From Pseudomonas sp. NFR16 (GTDB lineage Bacteria > Pseudomonadota > Gammaproteobacteria > Pseudomonadales > Pseudomonadaceae), in the NCBI RefSeq assembly GCF_900108875.1, contig NZ_FNYJ01000002.1:593383-657382 (forward strand): a DNA stretch of 64,000 nt, given 5' to 3'. A program made the translations under genes and the position numbers. Positions 1-8,612 of the stretch are shown here, in pieces; the stretch's first letter is position 1, and every line of letters begins with the position of its first letter. Under the pieces are notes generated by a model, which worked only from the letters and a program-made list of their open reading frames with translations, was not told the DNA's origin and ran no database searches.

Positions 1-185
1 CCGGTGACCAGACATGCGGCGGGATGCGGAAGGATGTCGTCGCTGGGCTGGCAATAAAGGTTGACCGGCTCGCCGATCTCGTTGAGCTGGTCATCCGTAC
101 GAATGCCCGCCACTTGCAACGGACGGTCGTTACGCGGATTGATCCCGGTGGTTTCGTAGTCGTACCAGAAGATGCTGGAAGTCAC
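1..185 (-). CDS. sbcB: Exodeoxyribonuclease I, N-terminal part (truncated by window edge)
   Basis: Reading the minus strand from a GTG at 185 gives about 61 residues beginning VTSSIFWYDYETTGINP and continuing through DRPLQVAGIRTDDQLNEIGEP to PHPAACLVTG. This is the start of exonuclease I, a 3'-5' single-strand DNase of the DEDD family used in recombination and mismatch repair; the DYET segment carries the first metal-binding Asp and Glu. A weak AGGA lies about 8 bases before the GTG. The gene runs off the left edge, so nothing can be said of the rest. The recalled P. aeruginosa locus order also has sbcB beside the RDD gene. The frame has no ATG, which makes it easy to miss. Confidence 0.88.
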   Translation of the reverse strand, partial: MTSSIFWYDYETTGINPRNDRPLQVAGIRTDDQLNEIGEPVNLYCQPSDDILPHPAACLVT

Positions 186-424
186 GGGCTGATCCTGAAC
201 AAAAGACCGACGAAGTCTACCAGATGGGTTCTACGCCAATCCGCGCAACATGGGTGGGACACGGTTCAACGGCGCAGTCGAGGTGCAGGACCGCGCGCCT
301 GCCGTCTGGTCGGACTGCTACGAAATGTGAGCGCCTGATCGCGCGCAGCACTTTGTAACGCAGGTTGCTTACCGGTCGTGGCGTGGCTAGCATCAGACTT
401 TATTTTCCGGCGTACCTCCTCCGA

Positions 425-1162
425 ATGTCCTCCTCGCAAGCCTGGCCAAGGATCGCTGCACAGCCTGCTCCACTGGACACCCGTATTCGCATGGAAACGC
501 CTGAGGGCATTGACCTGCTTCTGCGCCCGGCCGGTCTGCTGTCCCGCTCGCTGGCGTTCGCCATCGACTTGGTCATTCGAGGCGTGCTGCTGACCGGTCT
601 GTTTCTCCTGCTCGGGACGCTCGGCGACTTCGGCACCGGGCTGTTCGTGCTTTCGCTGTTCCTGATCAACTGGTGGTACATGGTGCTGTTCGAAGTACTG
701 CATCAGGGGCGCACGCCGGGCAAGCAGATCATGGGGCTGCGGGTCATCCACGACGACGGCACGCCCGTCGGCTGGTCTGCGTCACTGCTGCGCAACCTGC
801 TGCGCTTCGTGGACATGCTGCCCTTTGGCTACACCGTGGGCGCGTTCAGTTGCCTGCAGCATCCGCTGTTCAAACGGTTGGGCGACATTGCCGCCGGTAC
901 GCTGGTGATCTACCGCGATACGCTGTTACCCCGACCGGTCTTGCCGGACGCCGCGCCTTTGGCGGCACCGGTCGCCCTGACGCTGGATGAACAACGCGCC
1001 CTGCTCGCCTTCGCCGAACGTCAGGGCCAGCTCGTCACGGCGCGCGCCCATGAGCTGGCGGCCATTGTCGTCGAGCCCCTGCAAATCCCGCTGCAGACGG
1101 ATCCGCATCAGTCTGTGGACCGGCTCAACGGTATCGCTCGCGGGCTGGCGGGGATGACATGA
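425..1162 (+). CDS. RDD family integral membrane protein
   Basis: About 245 residues. The RDD signature is the segment RPAGLLSRSLAFAIDLVIR (residues 34-52), with the conserved Arg, Asp and hydrophobic helix, followed by a second helix near 75-92 and the usual PGKQIMGLRVI segment. RDD proteins are small membrane proteins of uncertain transport or accessory function. I chose the ATG at 425; no clear ribosome site precedes it, and an in-frame TTG at 365 or an ATG at 491 (just before the conserved ETPEGIDL) are alternatives. It is the first gene of a tightly packed operon with SpoIIM-like, DUF4129, DUF4350, MoxR and DUF58 genes. Confidence 0.85.
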   Translation: MSSSQAWPRIAAQPAPLDTRIRMETPEGIDLLLRPAGLLSRSLAFAIDLVIRGVLLTGLFLLLGTLGDFGTGLFVLSLFLINWWYMVLFEVLHQGRTPGKQIMGLRVIHDDGTPVGWSASLLRNLLRFVDMLPFGYTVGAFSCLQHPLFKRLGDIAAGTLVIYRDTLLPRPVLPDAAPLAAPVALTLDEQRALLAFAERQGQLVTARAHELAAIVVEPLQIPLQTDPHQSVDRLNGIARGLAGMT

Positions 1163-1175
1163 TGCGGGGGGCGAG

Positions 1176-2156
1176 ATGAAGCAGAACCAGTTCGAACAAC
1201 GGCATCAGGACGAATGGCAGCGCTTCGGCGCTCGGCTGGACGTGCTGGAGCGCAGCCGCGGCAGGAGCGAATCCGGCGACGATTTCACCCGTGATTACCG
1301 GCAGATCTGCCAGCATCTGGCCCTCGCGCAGGCCCGGGGCTACAGCAGCCATCTGGTCGATCCGCTGCAACAACTGGCGATGCGCGGGCATCAACAGCTC
1401 TATCGCCATCGCAGCCAGTTTGCCGCACAACTGTTGAGCTTCGTGCTCGCCGATTTTCCCCGCGCGGTGCGTGCAGAATGGCGTTGGGTCGCACTGGCCG
1501 CGCTGCTGTTTTTCGGCAGTCTGATCGTCATGGGAGGGTTGGTGTACGCCTACCCGGATCTGATCTACAGCGTGGTCAGCCCCGCTCAGGTGGATGAAAT
1601 GGAAGCCATGTACGATCCCGCCGCGCGGCGCATCGGCCAGGCCGTCGAACGGGCGTCGAGCACTGACTGGCTGATGTTCGGCTATTACATCATGCACAAC
1701 ATCGGCATCGCGTTTCAGACCTTTGCCAGCGGCCTGCTGTTTGGCGTCGGCAGCCTGTTTTTCCTCTTCTTCAACGGCTTGATGATCGGAGCGGTGGCGG
1801 GCCACCTGACCGATGTGGGTTTTGGCGAGACCTTCTGGCCGTTCGTGATCGGCCACGGCGCGTTCGAGCTGACCGGCATCGCGCTGGCGGGCGCCGCCGG
1901 ACTCAAACTCGGCTGGGCATTACTCGCCCCGGGCGCTCTGCGACGGGATGAAGCGCTGCGCCTGGCGGCCAGCACCAGCGTGCGGCTGATTGGCGGCGTG
2001 ATGCTGTTTTTACTGATCGCCGCGTTCATCGAGGCGTACTGGTCGTCGATGACCTGGCCGCAACCGACCACCAAGTATCTGGTCGGCGCAGCGCTCTGGG
2101 CGTTGGTCGCCGCTTACCTGCTGTTCGCTGGACGCTCGTCCCATGCGCCTGACTGA
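1176..2156 (+). CDS. SpoIIM/DUF95 family (stage II sporulation M-like) membrane protein
   Basis: 326 residues with a GGGGGGCGAG ribosome site just before the ATG. A soluble N-terminal region of about 100 residues precedes five or six hydrophobic helices, beginning at WRWVALAALLFFGSLIVMGG. The central NGLMIGAVAGHL and FVIGHGAFELTGIALAGAAGLKLG segments are the recognisable core of the SpoIIM family. In non-sporulating bacteria this family regularly sits with MoxR ATPase and DUF58 genes, as here. The 3' end overlaps the next gene by 14 bases. Role unknown; probably a membrane partner of the MoxR/DUF58 unit. Confidence 0.85.
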   Translation: MKQNQFEQRHQDEWQRFGARLDVLERSRGRSESGDDFTRDYRQICQHLALAQARGYSSHLVDPLQQLAMRGHQQLYRHRSQFAAQLLSFVLADFPRAVRAEWRWVALAALLFFGSLIVMGGLVYAYPDLIYSVVSPAQVDEMEAMYDPAARRIGQAVERASSTDWLMFGYYIMHNIGIAFQTFASGLLFGVGSLFFLFFNGLMIGAVAGHLTDVGFGETFWPFVIGHGAFELTGIALAGAAGLKLGWALLAPGALRRDEALRLAASTSVRLIGGVMLFLLIAAFIEAYWSSMTWPQPTTKYLVGAALWALVAAYLLFAGRSSHAPD

Positions 2157-3735
2157 AGCCAGCGTCGAACTGCGTCCGCGCAGTCCTTGGGAGGCTGTCG
2201 ATCTGGGCGTGCTCCTGGCGCGCCGGCATCGGCGCTTGCTGATGAGCAGTTGGGCGATCGTCACGCTGCCGGTGTTCACGCTGCTGAGCCTGTTGCTGTG
2301 GGATTACCCGTCGCTGGCGATCCTGTTGTTCTGGTGGCTCAAACCCGCTTTCGAACGACTGCCCTTGTTGATCCTTTCCCAGGCACTGTTCGGCGCCACG
2401 CCAACGCTCAAGCAGTCATTGAAGGCCTGGATTGCGGCGCTCAAACCGCAATTGATTGCCAGCCTCACGCTGCGCCGGCTGAGCCTGAGCCGCAGCTTCA
2501 CCCTGCCAGTTCAACAGTTGGAGGGCCTGGACGGTTCCGCTCACGCTCAGCGCATCGCGTTGCTGGGGCAGAAAGATTTGCGCGCGGCCCGGCTGCTGAC
2601 ATCCATGGGCGGCTCGCTGGAGTTGTGTCTGTGGCTGGGGCTGATGCTGCTGTTCTACGCCATGATCCCGCTGCAGATCGAAATCGAATGGTCGTGGCGC
2701 AGCCTGCTGGATGTCGAGGGCGACTGGAACTGGCTTGAGCATCTGACCAACGGGTTGTACGCCATCGTGCTGGTGCTGTGGGGACCGATTTACGTGTCGT
2801 GCGGATTTGCGTTGTATCTCAATCGACGCACCACGCTGGAGGCCTGGGACATCGAACTGGCGTTTCGCAGGCTTCGCCAGCGCGTCATGGGCAGCGCTTA
2901 TGCGTTGCTGCTCGGCGCGTCGGTTGCCTTGAGTTTTTCACCCACGGCGGTCATGGCTGACGATGCCCCACAGGAACAGGTCTACAGTTGCCCGCTGCCG
3001 CCGCTGGATTCCCCCGAACTGGACGAACAGGCCGCAGCGCCGGGCACGCCGCGTCTGCTCAATCAGCCATTGACCAGCCAGGCGTCACAGACCGCCATCA
3101 AATCCGTGCTGGGCAACCCGCCGTTCAAGAACCCCAAGCCGGTTTCCGGCTGGCGCCTGGCCGAGCACCAGAAAGCAGGCAAGACCGGCGATGCACCCGA
3201 CTGGCTCGCGAAGTGGGTGGTCGGGCTGTTGAATGTTGGCAAGACCCTTTCAACGGTGTTCGAGGTGGCGCTGTGGACACTGCTTGCACTGGGAATGACG
3301 TGGGTGATCTGGCGCTATCGCGCCTGGTTCGGCACGTATGTCGGGCGTTCACAGCAAAAAGCGCCGGTGCCGCGCAGCACGCCTGAACAGTTGTTCGGCC
3401 TGCAGGTCAGTGCCGACAGTCTGCCGGCCGACATCGCCGGCACCGCCGAACGCCTGTGGCAGCAATCGCCACGCGAGGCCTTGAGCCTGCTCTATCGCGC
3501 GCTGCTCAGCCGCCTGCTGACGGACTATCAGTTGCCGCTCAGGCACGCCGATACCGAAGGTCAGGTGCTCGCCCGCATCGCCGAACTCAAGCAGCCGTCA
3601 CTGGACGCGTTCAGCCATGAGTTGACACAACATTGGCAGAATCTCGCTTACGGCCATCAGCTGCCGCCCCTGGACGCCAGGCAAAACCTCTGCGATCGCT
3701 GGCGGCGATTGTTCGCAGCGCAGGGCGCGACATGA
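2143..3735 (+). CDS. DUF4129 domain-containing multi-pass membrane protein
   Basis: 530 residues, starting inside the end of the SpoIIM-like gene. Hydrophobic helices lie near residues 35-65, 160-185, 205-230 and 250-270, followed by a long hydrophilic region, another helix near 365-390 (VALWTLLALGMTWVIW) and a C-terminal cytoplasmic DUF4129 segment (SPREALSLLYRALLSRLLTDYQLPL). The family is linked to MoxR operons; DUF4129 domains are often fused to transglutaminase-like proteins, but I see no transglutaminase Cys-His-Asp triad here. Ends in an ATGA overlap with the next gene, implying translational coupling. Confidence 0.82.
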   Translation: MRLTEASVELRPRSPWEAVDLGVLLARRHRRLLMSSWAIVTLPVFTLLSLLLWDYPSLAILLFWWLKPAFERLPLLILSQALFGATPTLKQSLKAWIAALKPQLIASLTLRRLSLSRSFTLPVQQLEGLDGSAHAQRIALLGQKDLRAARLLTSMGGSLELCLWLGLMLLFYAMIPLQIEIEWSWRSLLDVEGDWNWLEHLTNGLYAIVLVLWGPIYVSCGFALYLNRRTTLEAWDIELAFRRLRQRVMGSAYALLLGASVALSFSPTAVMADDAPQEQVYSCPLPPLDSPELDEQAAAPGTPRLLNQPLTSQASQTAIKSVLGNPPFKNPKPVSGWRLAEHQKAGKTGDAPDWLAKWVVGLLNVGKTLSTVFEVALWTLLALGMTWVIWRYRAWFGTYVGRSQQKAPVPRSTPEQLFGLQVSADSLPADIAGTAERLWQQSPREALSLLYRALLSRLLTDYQLPLRHADTEGQVLARIAELKQPSLDAFSHELTQHWQNLAYGHQLPPLDARQNLCDRWRRLFAAQGAT

Positions 3736-4952
3736 GCCGGCGTAACACGTGGATTCTGGTCAGCGTATTGGTGCTGATCGGCCTGAGCATCGCCAGCCTG
3801 CCGTTGCTCAAGCGCATCGAGCACTATGAGGAGGTGGTCGATCAGGGGCCTTCGCCAGACGTGCGGGCCAATCCCTACCTTGCAGCCCAGACTTATTTGC
3901 GTGGGCAGCACGTGCCGGTGAGCGTCGCCGAGACGCTCAACAGCCTTCCAGACACCGGCCAGCAGGCACAGACCCTGATGCTGCTCGACACACGTGAAAA
4001 CATGACGCCGGGCGAGGTCAGGCGTTTGCTGGCGTGGGCGCGCGCCGGCGGTCGTCTGTTGTTCGTCGCCGAGCAATTGTGGGATGAAGAAAAAGGACGC
4101 AGCGGCGATCTGCTGCTGGATCAATTGCAGATTCGCCAGTTCCTCACGCGCGATGTGCGTGAACAGGACCGGCGACGCGAGCGCGAGTTGATCAAGCCGG
4201 TCATTCCCCTGAGCGCACCTGAGGTTCAGACACCGAAAACGCCCTGGCCCGAGCTGACGCGACTCTACGTCGAAAACGAAAGCGACCCGGCGTACATGAG
4301 TTTCGACCCGGCCTTTCATCTCGACGACCCGCAGGATCATGCCCGATCCTGGGCCAACAGCGCCGACGCCACGCACCTCTTGCAACTGATCTACGGCAAA
4401 GGGCTGATTACCATCGTCACCGATGCCGACCTGTGGAAAACCCGCGCGATCGGCAAGTACGACAACGCGTGGCTGCTGTGGTACCTGAGTCAGGACAGCG
4501 AGGTGACAATGTTGCTTCGTACCGAACACGACGATCTGTTCGGCCTGTTGTGGAAGTTTTTCCCACAGGCCCTGTTGGCGCTGGGGCTCTGTCTGGTCGC
4601 CACGCTCTGGCACGCCGGCATGCGTCACGGGCCGATGCTGCCCCTTGCCCCTCGCGCACGTCGTCAATTGAGTGAACATTTGCGTGCAAGCGCTGACTTC
4701 ATGCTGCGGCGCCGAGGCCAGCATGCCCTGCTGCGTGCGCTTCAGCAGGATATCCTGCGCCGCGCGCGCCAGTTACACCCCGGATTCGAAACGCTGCCTG
4801 TGACCGAGCAATGGCAGACCCTGGCGCGCATGACGCGCCAACCCACCAGCAGCGTCGGTCAGGCGCTGCGGCCACGCCCCGAAGAACGCCTGTCCAACAG
4901 CGACTTCACCCGTCAGGTTGCGTACCTGCAAACACTCAGGAATGCCTTATGA
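3732..4952 (+). CDS. DUF4350 domain-containing membrane protein
   Basis: 406 residues, ATG overlapping the stop of the previous gene (ATGA). One N-terminal transmembrane helix (ILVSVLVLIGLSIASLPLL) is followed by a periplasmic DUF4350 domain with the typical RANPYLAAQTYLRGQ opening, then a second helix near residues 280-300 (ALLALGLCLVATLWHAG) and a C-terminal helical tail containing RRQLSEHLRASADFMLRRRG. The frame is open 99 bases further upstream, but that segment overlaps the previous gene and does not look like family sequence. Function unknown; conserved member of the MoxR/DUF58 cluster. Confidence 0.83.
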   Translation: MSRRNTWILVSVLVLIGLSIASLPLLKRIEHYEEVVDQGPSPDVRANPYLAAQTYLRGQHVPVSVAETLNSLPDTGQQAQTLMLLDTRENMTPGEVRRLLAWARAGGRLLFVAEQLWDEEKGRSGDLLLDQLQIRQFLTRDVREQDRRRERELIKPVIPLSAPEVQTPKTPWPELTRLYVENESDPAYMSFDPAFHLDDPQDHARSWANSADATHLLQLIYGKGLITIVTDADLWKTRAIGKYDNAWLLWYLSQDSEVTMLLRTEHDDLFGLLWKFFPQALLALGLCLVATLWHAGMRHGPMLPLAPRARRQLSEHLRASADFMLRRRGQHALLRALQQDILRRARQLHPGFETLPVTEQWQTLARMTRQPTSSVGQALRPRPEERLSNSDFTRQVAYLQTLRNAL

Positions 4953-6028
4953 GCGAACATCCGACCGAACCGTCGAGTTCCGTAGCAAACGGAGCGAGCG
5001 AGACTGACCCCGCGGCACTGGAACCCAAAGACAGTGAGGCAAGCACGGCGCCATTGAGCAATCCCGCCCAGCAGCGCCAGCGTGCGATCCATCTGGCGCA
5101 GGCTGTGCGCCACGAGTTACAGAAAGCCGTCATCGGCCAGAATGCTGTAATCGACGATGTCTTGACCGCGCTGATCGGCGGCGGGCACGTCCTGCTCGAG
5201 GGCGTGCCGGGGCTGGGCAAAACGCTCCTCGTGCGCGCCCTCGCCCAATGCTTCGGGGGCGACTTCGCACGCATCCAGTTCACGCCCGATCTGATGCCGA
5301 GCGATGTCACCGGTCACGCTGTTTACGACATGCAGAGCGAGCAATTCAAGCTGCGCAAAGGCCCGCTTTTCACCCATCTTCTGCTCGCCGACGAGATCAA
5401 CCGCGCGCCGGCGAAAACCCAGGCGGCGTTGCTGGAGGCCATGCAGGAACGTCAGGTCACCCTGGAGGGGCGCGCCTTGCCGGTGCCCCAGCCCTTCATG
5501 GTGCTCGCGACGCAGAACCCGATCGAACAGGAAGGCACGTACCCGCTGCCGGAAGCCGAGCTGGACCGTTTCATGCTCAAGCTGCGCATGGACTATCCGC
5601 AGGCTGAACAGGAGCTGGAAATGGTCCGTCAGGTCACCCGCTCCACGCGCTCGGACATGCTCGATGTGCAACCGCTGCGCGCGCTCATGCAGGCCAGGGA
5701 CGTCATCGCGTTGCAGCGCATTGCCAGCGAACTGCCGGTGGATGAACAGGTGCTCGATTACGCCGTGCGACTGGCGCGTGCGACCCGCACCTGGCCGGGA
5801 CTGAGCCTGGGCGCAGGTCCGCGCGCATCGATCGCGCTGGTGCGTGGCGCGCGCGCCCGTGCATTGCTGCGCGGTGGCGAGTTCGCCATTCCGGACGACA
5901 TCAAGGGCTGCGCCCTGGCGGTTCTGCGTCATCGCGTCAGGCTGTCGCCCGAACTGGACATCGAAGGGCTGTCTGTCGATCAGGTGCTTAAACAACTGCT
6001 CGATCAGGTCCCGGCGCCCCGCCAATGA
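4949..6028 (+). CDS. MoxR-type AAA+ ATPase
   Basis: 359 residues with an ATGA overlap at each end. Walker A is GVPGLGKT near residues 85-92 and Walker B LLADEINR near 145-150; sensor sequences follow at ATQNPIEQEGTYPLPEAELDRFM. The N-terminal 35 residues are hydrophilic and rich in Ser, Glu and Ala. MoxR ATPases are chaperone-like AAA+ proteins that mature or insert metal or membrane complexes, usually with a VWA or DUF58 partner, which is the next gene. I selected the ATG at 4949; the 46 upstream in-frame codons overlap the DUF4350 gene and look non-coding. Confidence 0.92.
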   Translation: MSEHPTEPSSSVANGASETDPAALEPKDSEASTAPLSNPAQQRQRAIHLAQAVRHELQKAVIGQNAVIDDVLTALIGGGHVLLEGVPGLGKTLLVRALAQCFGGDFARIQFTPDLMPSDVTGHAVYDMQSEQFKLRKGPLFTHLLLADEINRAPAKTQAALLEAMQERQVTLEGRALPVPQPFMVLATQNPIEQEGTYPLPEAELDRFMLKLRMDYPQAEQELEMVRQVTRSTRSDMLDVQPLRALMQARDVIALQRIASELPVDEQVLDYAVRLARATRTWPGLSLGAGPRASIALVRGARARALLRGGEFAIPDDIKGCALAVLRHRVRLSPELDIEGLSVDQVLKQLLDQVPAPRQ

Positions 6029-7380
6029 AGCAACTGCTCAAGCCCTCGACGCGACTGCTCAAGTGGCTGGCGATTCTGGCCGGCATCGCCGTATTGCTGG
6101 GCATCAGCCAGGCGCTCGGACGCGGGATCGCGACCAGACTGGAGGGTCTGTTCTGGTCGTTGCTGTGGGTAATGGGCGGCCTGGCCGCACTCGATGCGTT
6201 CTGGGTCTGGCGCACGCCGTCGCCACAGGTTCAGCGCCGATTGCCCGGGAGTCTGGCGCTGGGCCGCTGGAGCGATGTGCACGTTGAACTGCTGCACGAC
6301 TCGCGCCGTTCGGTTGCGTTGAGCCTGTTCGATCACGGCCCGCAAGGCCCGGACAATCGCTTCGAGGTCGAAAATCTGCCGCAGGACATCGTGCTGCGTC
6401 CACAGCGCAAAGCCGATTTGAGTTATCGGCTGAGGCCGACCAGCCGCGGCGCATTCATCTTCGAACGCATCGAAATCCAGCTGCGCAGCCCGTTGCGGCT
6501 GTGGCTGTCGCGACGTTTTCTGGCGAGCACGGACACGGCGCGGGTCTATCCGGACTTCGCCCGGTTGCACAACGGCCAGTTGCTGGCAGTGGACAACTGG
6601 CTCAGCCAGATCGGCATACGGCAGCGACAGCGTCGAGGGCTGGGGCTGGAATTCAATCAGTTGCGCGAGTTTCGTGAGGGCGACAGCCTGCGCCAGATCG
6701 ACTGGAAAGCCACCGCGCGGCAGCGCACGCCGATTGCCAGGGAATACCAGGACGAGCGCGATCAGCAGATTGTCTTCATGCTCGATTGCGGACGACGCAT
6801 GCGCAGCCAGGATGGCGATCTCACCCACTTCGACCACGCGCTCAACGCCTGCCTGCTGCTCAGTCATGTGGCGCTGCGCCAAGGTGATGCGGTAGGCATT
6901 TCCACGTTTGCCGCCGATGAGGATCGCCACCTGTCACCGGGCAAAGGCACGCGGCAATTGAGCGTGCTCCTGAATCTGGTCTATGACTTGAACAGCACCC
7001 AGCGTCCGGCCGATTACAGTCTGGCGATCCGCCAGTTACTGGCCCGACAGAAACGCCGTGCGTTGGTGGTGCTGGTCACCAACCTTCGTGATGAGGACGA
7101 CGAACAGCTCATTGAGTCAGTGAAGCGGCTGGGCAGACATCATCGGATTCTGGTCGCCAGCCTGCGCGAGGAAGTGCTCGACGAACTTCGTCACACGCCG
7201 GTACACACCTGGCAACAGGCGCTGGATTACTGCGGCACGGTGGAGTTTTCCAACGCGCGGACCAGCCTGCATGAGCGCCTGAGCGCCCACGGCATTCCGG
7301 TGCTGGACGTGCGCCCTGTGGAGCTGGGACCGCAATTGGTGAGTCGCTACCTGAGCTGGAAGAAAGCCGGCACCTTATAA
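6025..7380 (+). CDS. DUF58 domain-containing protein, VWA-like partner of MoxR
   Basis: 451 residues, ATGA overlap with MoxR. Two N-terminal helices (WLAILAGIAVLLGISQALG and LFWSLLWVMGGLAALDAFWVW) anchor it in the membrane. The DUF58 signature FREGDSLRQIDWKATAR is near residues 214-230, followed by a von Willebrand-like MIDAS region beginning FMLDCGRRMRS. Last gene of the six-gene overlapping operon; the next gene is convergent and only 11 bases away. Confidence 0.88.
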   Translation: MKQLLKPSTRLLKWLAILAGIAVLLGISQALGRGIATRLEGLFWSLLWVMGGLAALDAFWVWRTPSPQVQRRLPGSLALGRWSDVHVELLHDSRRSVALSLFDHGPQGPDNRFEVENLPQDIVLRPQRKADLSYRLRPTSRGAFIFERIEIQLRSPLRLWLSRRFLASTDTARVYPDFARLHNGQLLAVDNWLSQIGIRQRQRRGLGLEFNQLREFREGDSLRQIDWKATARQRTPIAREYQDERDQQIVFMLDCGRRMRSQDGDLTHFDHALNACLLLSHVALRQGDAVGISTFAADEDRHLSPGKGTRQLSVLLNLVYDLNSTQRPADYSLAIRQLLARQKRRALVVLVTNLRDEDDEQLIESVKRLGRHHRILVASLREEVLDELRHTPVHTWQQALDYCGTVEFSNARTSLHERLSAHGIPVLDVRPVELGPQLVSRYLSWKKAGTL

Positions 7381-7391
7381 AGGTGCCGTTT

Positions 7392-7751
7392 TCAGGCGGA
7401 CGCTTCCAGAGGATAGAAGCTGAAATAACGCTGCAAGGCCTGAATGAGATGGAAATACTCGGCGGGCGCGACCTGCAGCCGGAAGCCGGAATCGAAAACG
7501 CCGGGCGTTTCGTCTTCCTGGCACCACAGGCAGCTGGCATTGATATCGATGTTGTAAAGTCCGTTCTTCTCATCCGGGACTTTCAGGCGAAGCTGAAAGT
7601 CGGCACCGACGAGAATGGGCAGATCGCTGATCAGCATCAGCCCCTGTTCGGATACATTACCCAGGCAACCTAGCGGCTTATCGGTGTATCGATTGAACAC
7701 CTGCAGGTAATACGGCAGCTGGTGACGTTCTATTCGCCTTTCGTTCAGCAT
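7392..7751 (-). CDS. PilZ domain protein, candidate c-di-GMP receptor
   Basis: 119 residues. The N-terminal R-x3-R motif (ERRIERHQ) and the downstream [N/D]-x-S-x2-G motif (GNVSEQG) are both present, the two elements that bind cyclic-di-GMP in PilZ domains; the rest fits a lone beta-barrel PilZ domain. It is a stand-alone receptor with no output domain, so it probably acts by binding a partner. The SadC-like cyclase (about 11.2-12.3 kb) and BifA phosphodiesterase (44.9 kb) in this window could set its ligand level. Convergent with the DUF58 gene. Confidence 0.9.
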   Translation of the reverse strand: MLNERRIERHQLPYYLQVFNRYTDKPLGCLGNVSEQGLMLISDLPILVGADFQLRLKVPDEKNGLYNIDINASCLWCQEDETPGVFDSGFRLQVAPAEYFHLIQALQRYFSFYPLEASA

Positions 7752-8059
7752 TGGACACTCGCCCTGGAAAGACCATTTAGCATGGTCGTGCTAGTGCATT
7801 GAGATTCGGTCGTTCGTGAACTGCCGAGACGACGTAAACGAGCGAATCCACCTGTTCATTACAACAGGGACGTCATCTGACTCACCAGCGTTAACCGAAG
7901 TCACTCATCCGATTATTCGATTTCGCGATAACCACGACGATAAACCGAGCGCCCTTCGCCACTCCTGTGAGAAAAACTTAGGTCCCTACTCATTACAGCC
8001 TAGCCAAGATTTTTACAATGGCCACTCAAAACAGGTGCCGTCCATCCATACGGGTGTAA
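7752..8059. other. Intergenic stretch with no supported gene
   Basis: 308 bases between the PilZ start and the lipoprotein stop, somewhat AT-richer than its neighbours. A 120-codon plus-strand frame at 7816-8178 overlaps the lipoprotein gene, has no convincing ribosome site and no recognisable protein, so I do not call it. It presumably carries the minus-strand promoter of the PilZ gene. I found no hairpin or known repeat here. Confidence 0.5.
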
Positions 8060-8434
8060 TCAGAGTGAGGCAGGCCGAGCCACCGCCGGCGGGGCAAGGT
8101 TGTCGTAACCCAGCTGGTGCAAGGTATCCAGGCGCGCCTGAGCCCGGAAAGCGTATTCGCTGTACGGAAACTGAGTGATGATGAAGCGGTAGGTCTGCAC
8201 GGCGTCGACGTACAATTTCTGGCGTTCCAGGCACTGGCCGCGCAACATTGACACTTCCGGTTGCACATAACGGCGCGCGCGGCTCTCCCGGTCCACCTTC
8301 GACAGGTTGTACATCACAGCGTCGCAGTCGCCCTGGGCATAGGCGCGGTTGGCATTGTTCAAGTGGCTGTTCATCGCCCAACGAGTGCAGCCGCTGAGCG
8401 CGGCAAGCGCCACAAATATGATCACGATTCGCAT
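8060..8434 (-). CDS. TPR-like lipoprotein
   Basis: 124 residues from the ATG at 8434, which has an AGGAG site 7-8 bases upstream; a longer in-frame start adds 17 unlikely residues. The N-terminus MRIVIIFVALAALSGC is a signal peptide with lipobox LSGC, so the mature protein is lipid-anchored at a Cys. The rest is helical with a TPR-like pattern (NNANRAYAQGDCDAVMYNL..., then a repeat around YVDAVQTYRFIITQFPYSEYAF), as in outer-membrane assembly lipoproteins. Function not known. Divergent from pykA across about 180 bases. Confidence 0.8.
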   Translation of the reverse strand: MRIVIIFVALAALSGCTRWAMNSHLNNANRAYAQGDCDAVMYNLSKVDRESRARRYVQPEVSMLRGQCLERQKLYVDAVQTYRFIITQFPYSEYAFRAQARLDTLHQLGYDNLAPPAVARPASL

Positions 8435-8612
8435 GAGAGTCTCCTGTGCTCTGCATTGTATCGGCGCCTGGCGGGATTTCTTCAACAGCGATTTGACCGC
8501 CGCCGGTCTGCCAGTTGCCCACCATTCGGGCAGTCAGGTAGTGCAAAGGAACAATGACTACAGACCAATACAGTAGTAGCCTCTCGCTGCGCTTCATTTA
8601 AGGAGTTTGTGC

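Noticed and set aside
24..338. 104-codon plus-strand frame at the left edge
   Set aside because: It is antisense to the sbcB N-terminus, which is clearly coding on the minus strand.
7816..8178. 120-codon plus-strand frame between PilZ and the lipoprotein
   Set aside because: No ribosome site, overlaps the lipoprotein gene, low-complexity composition.
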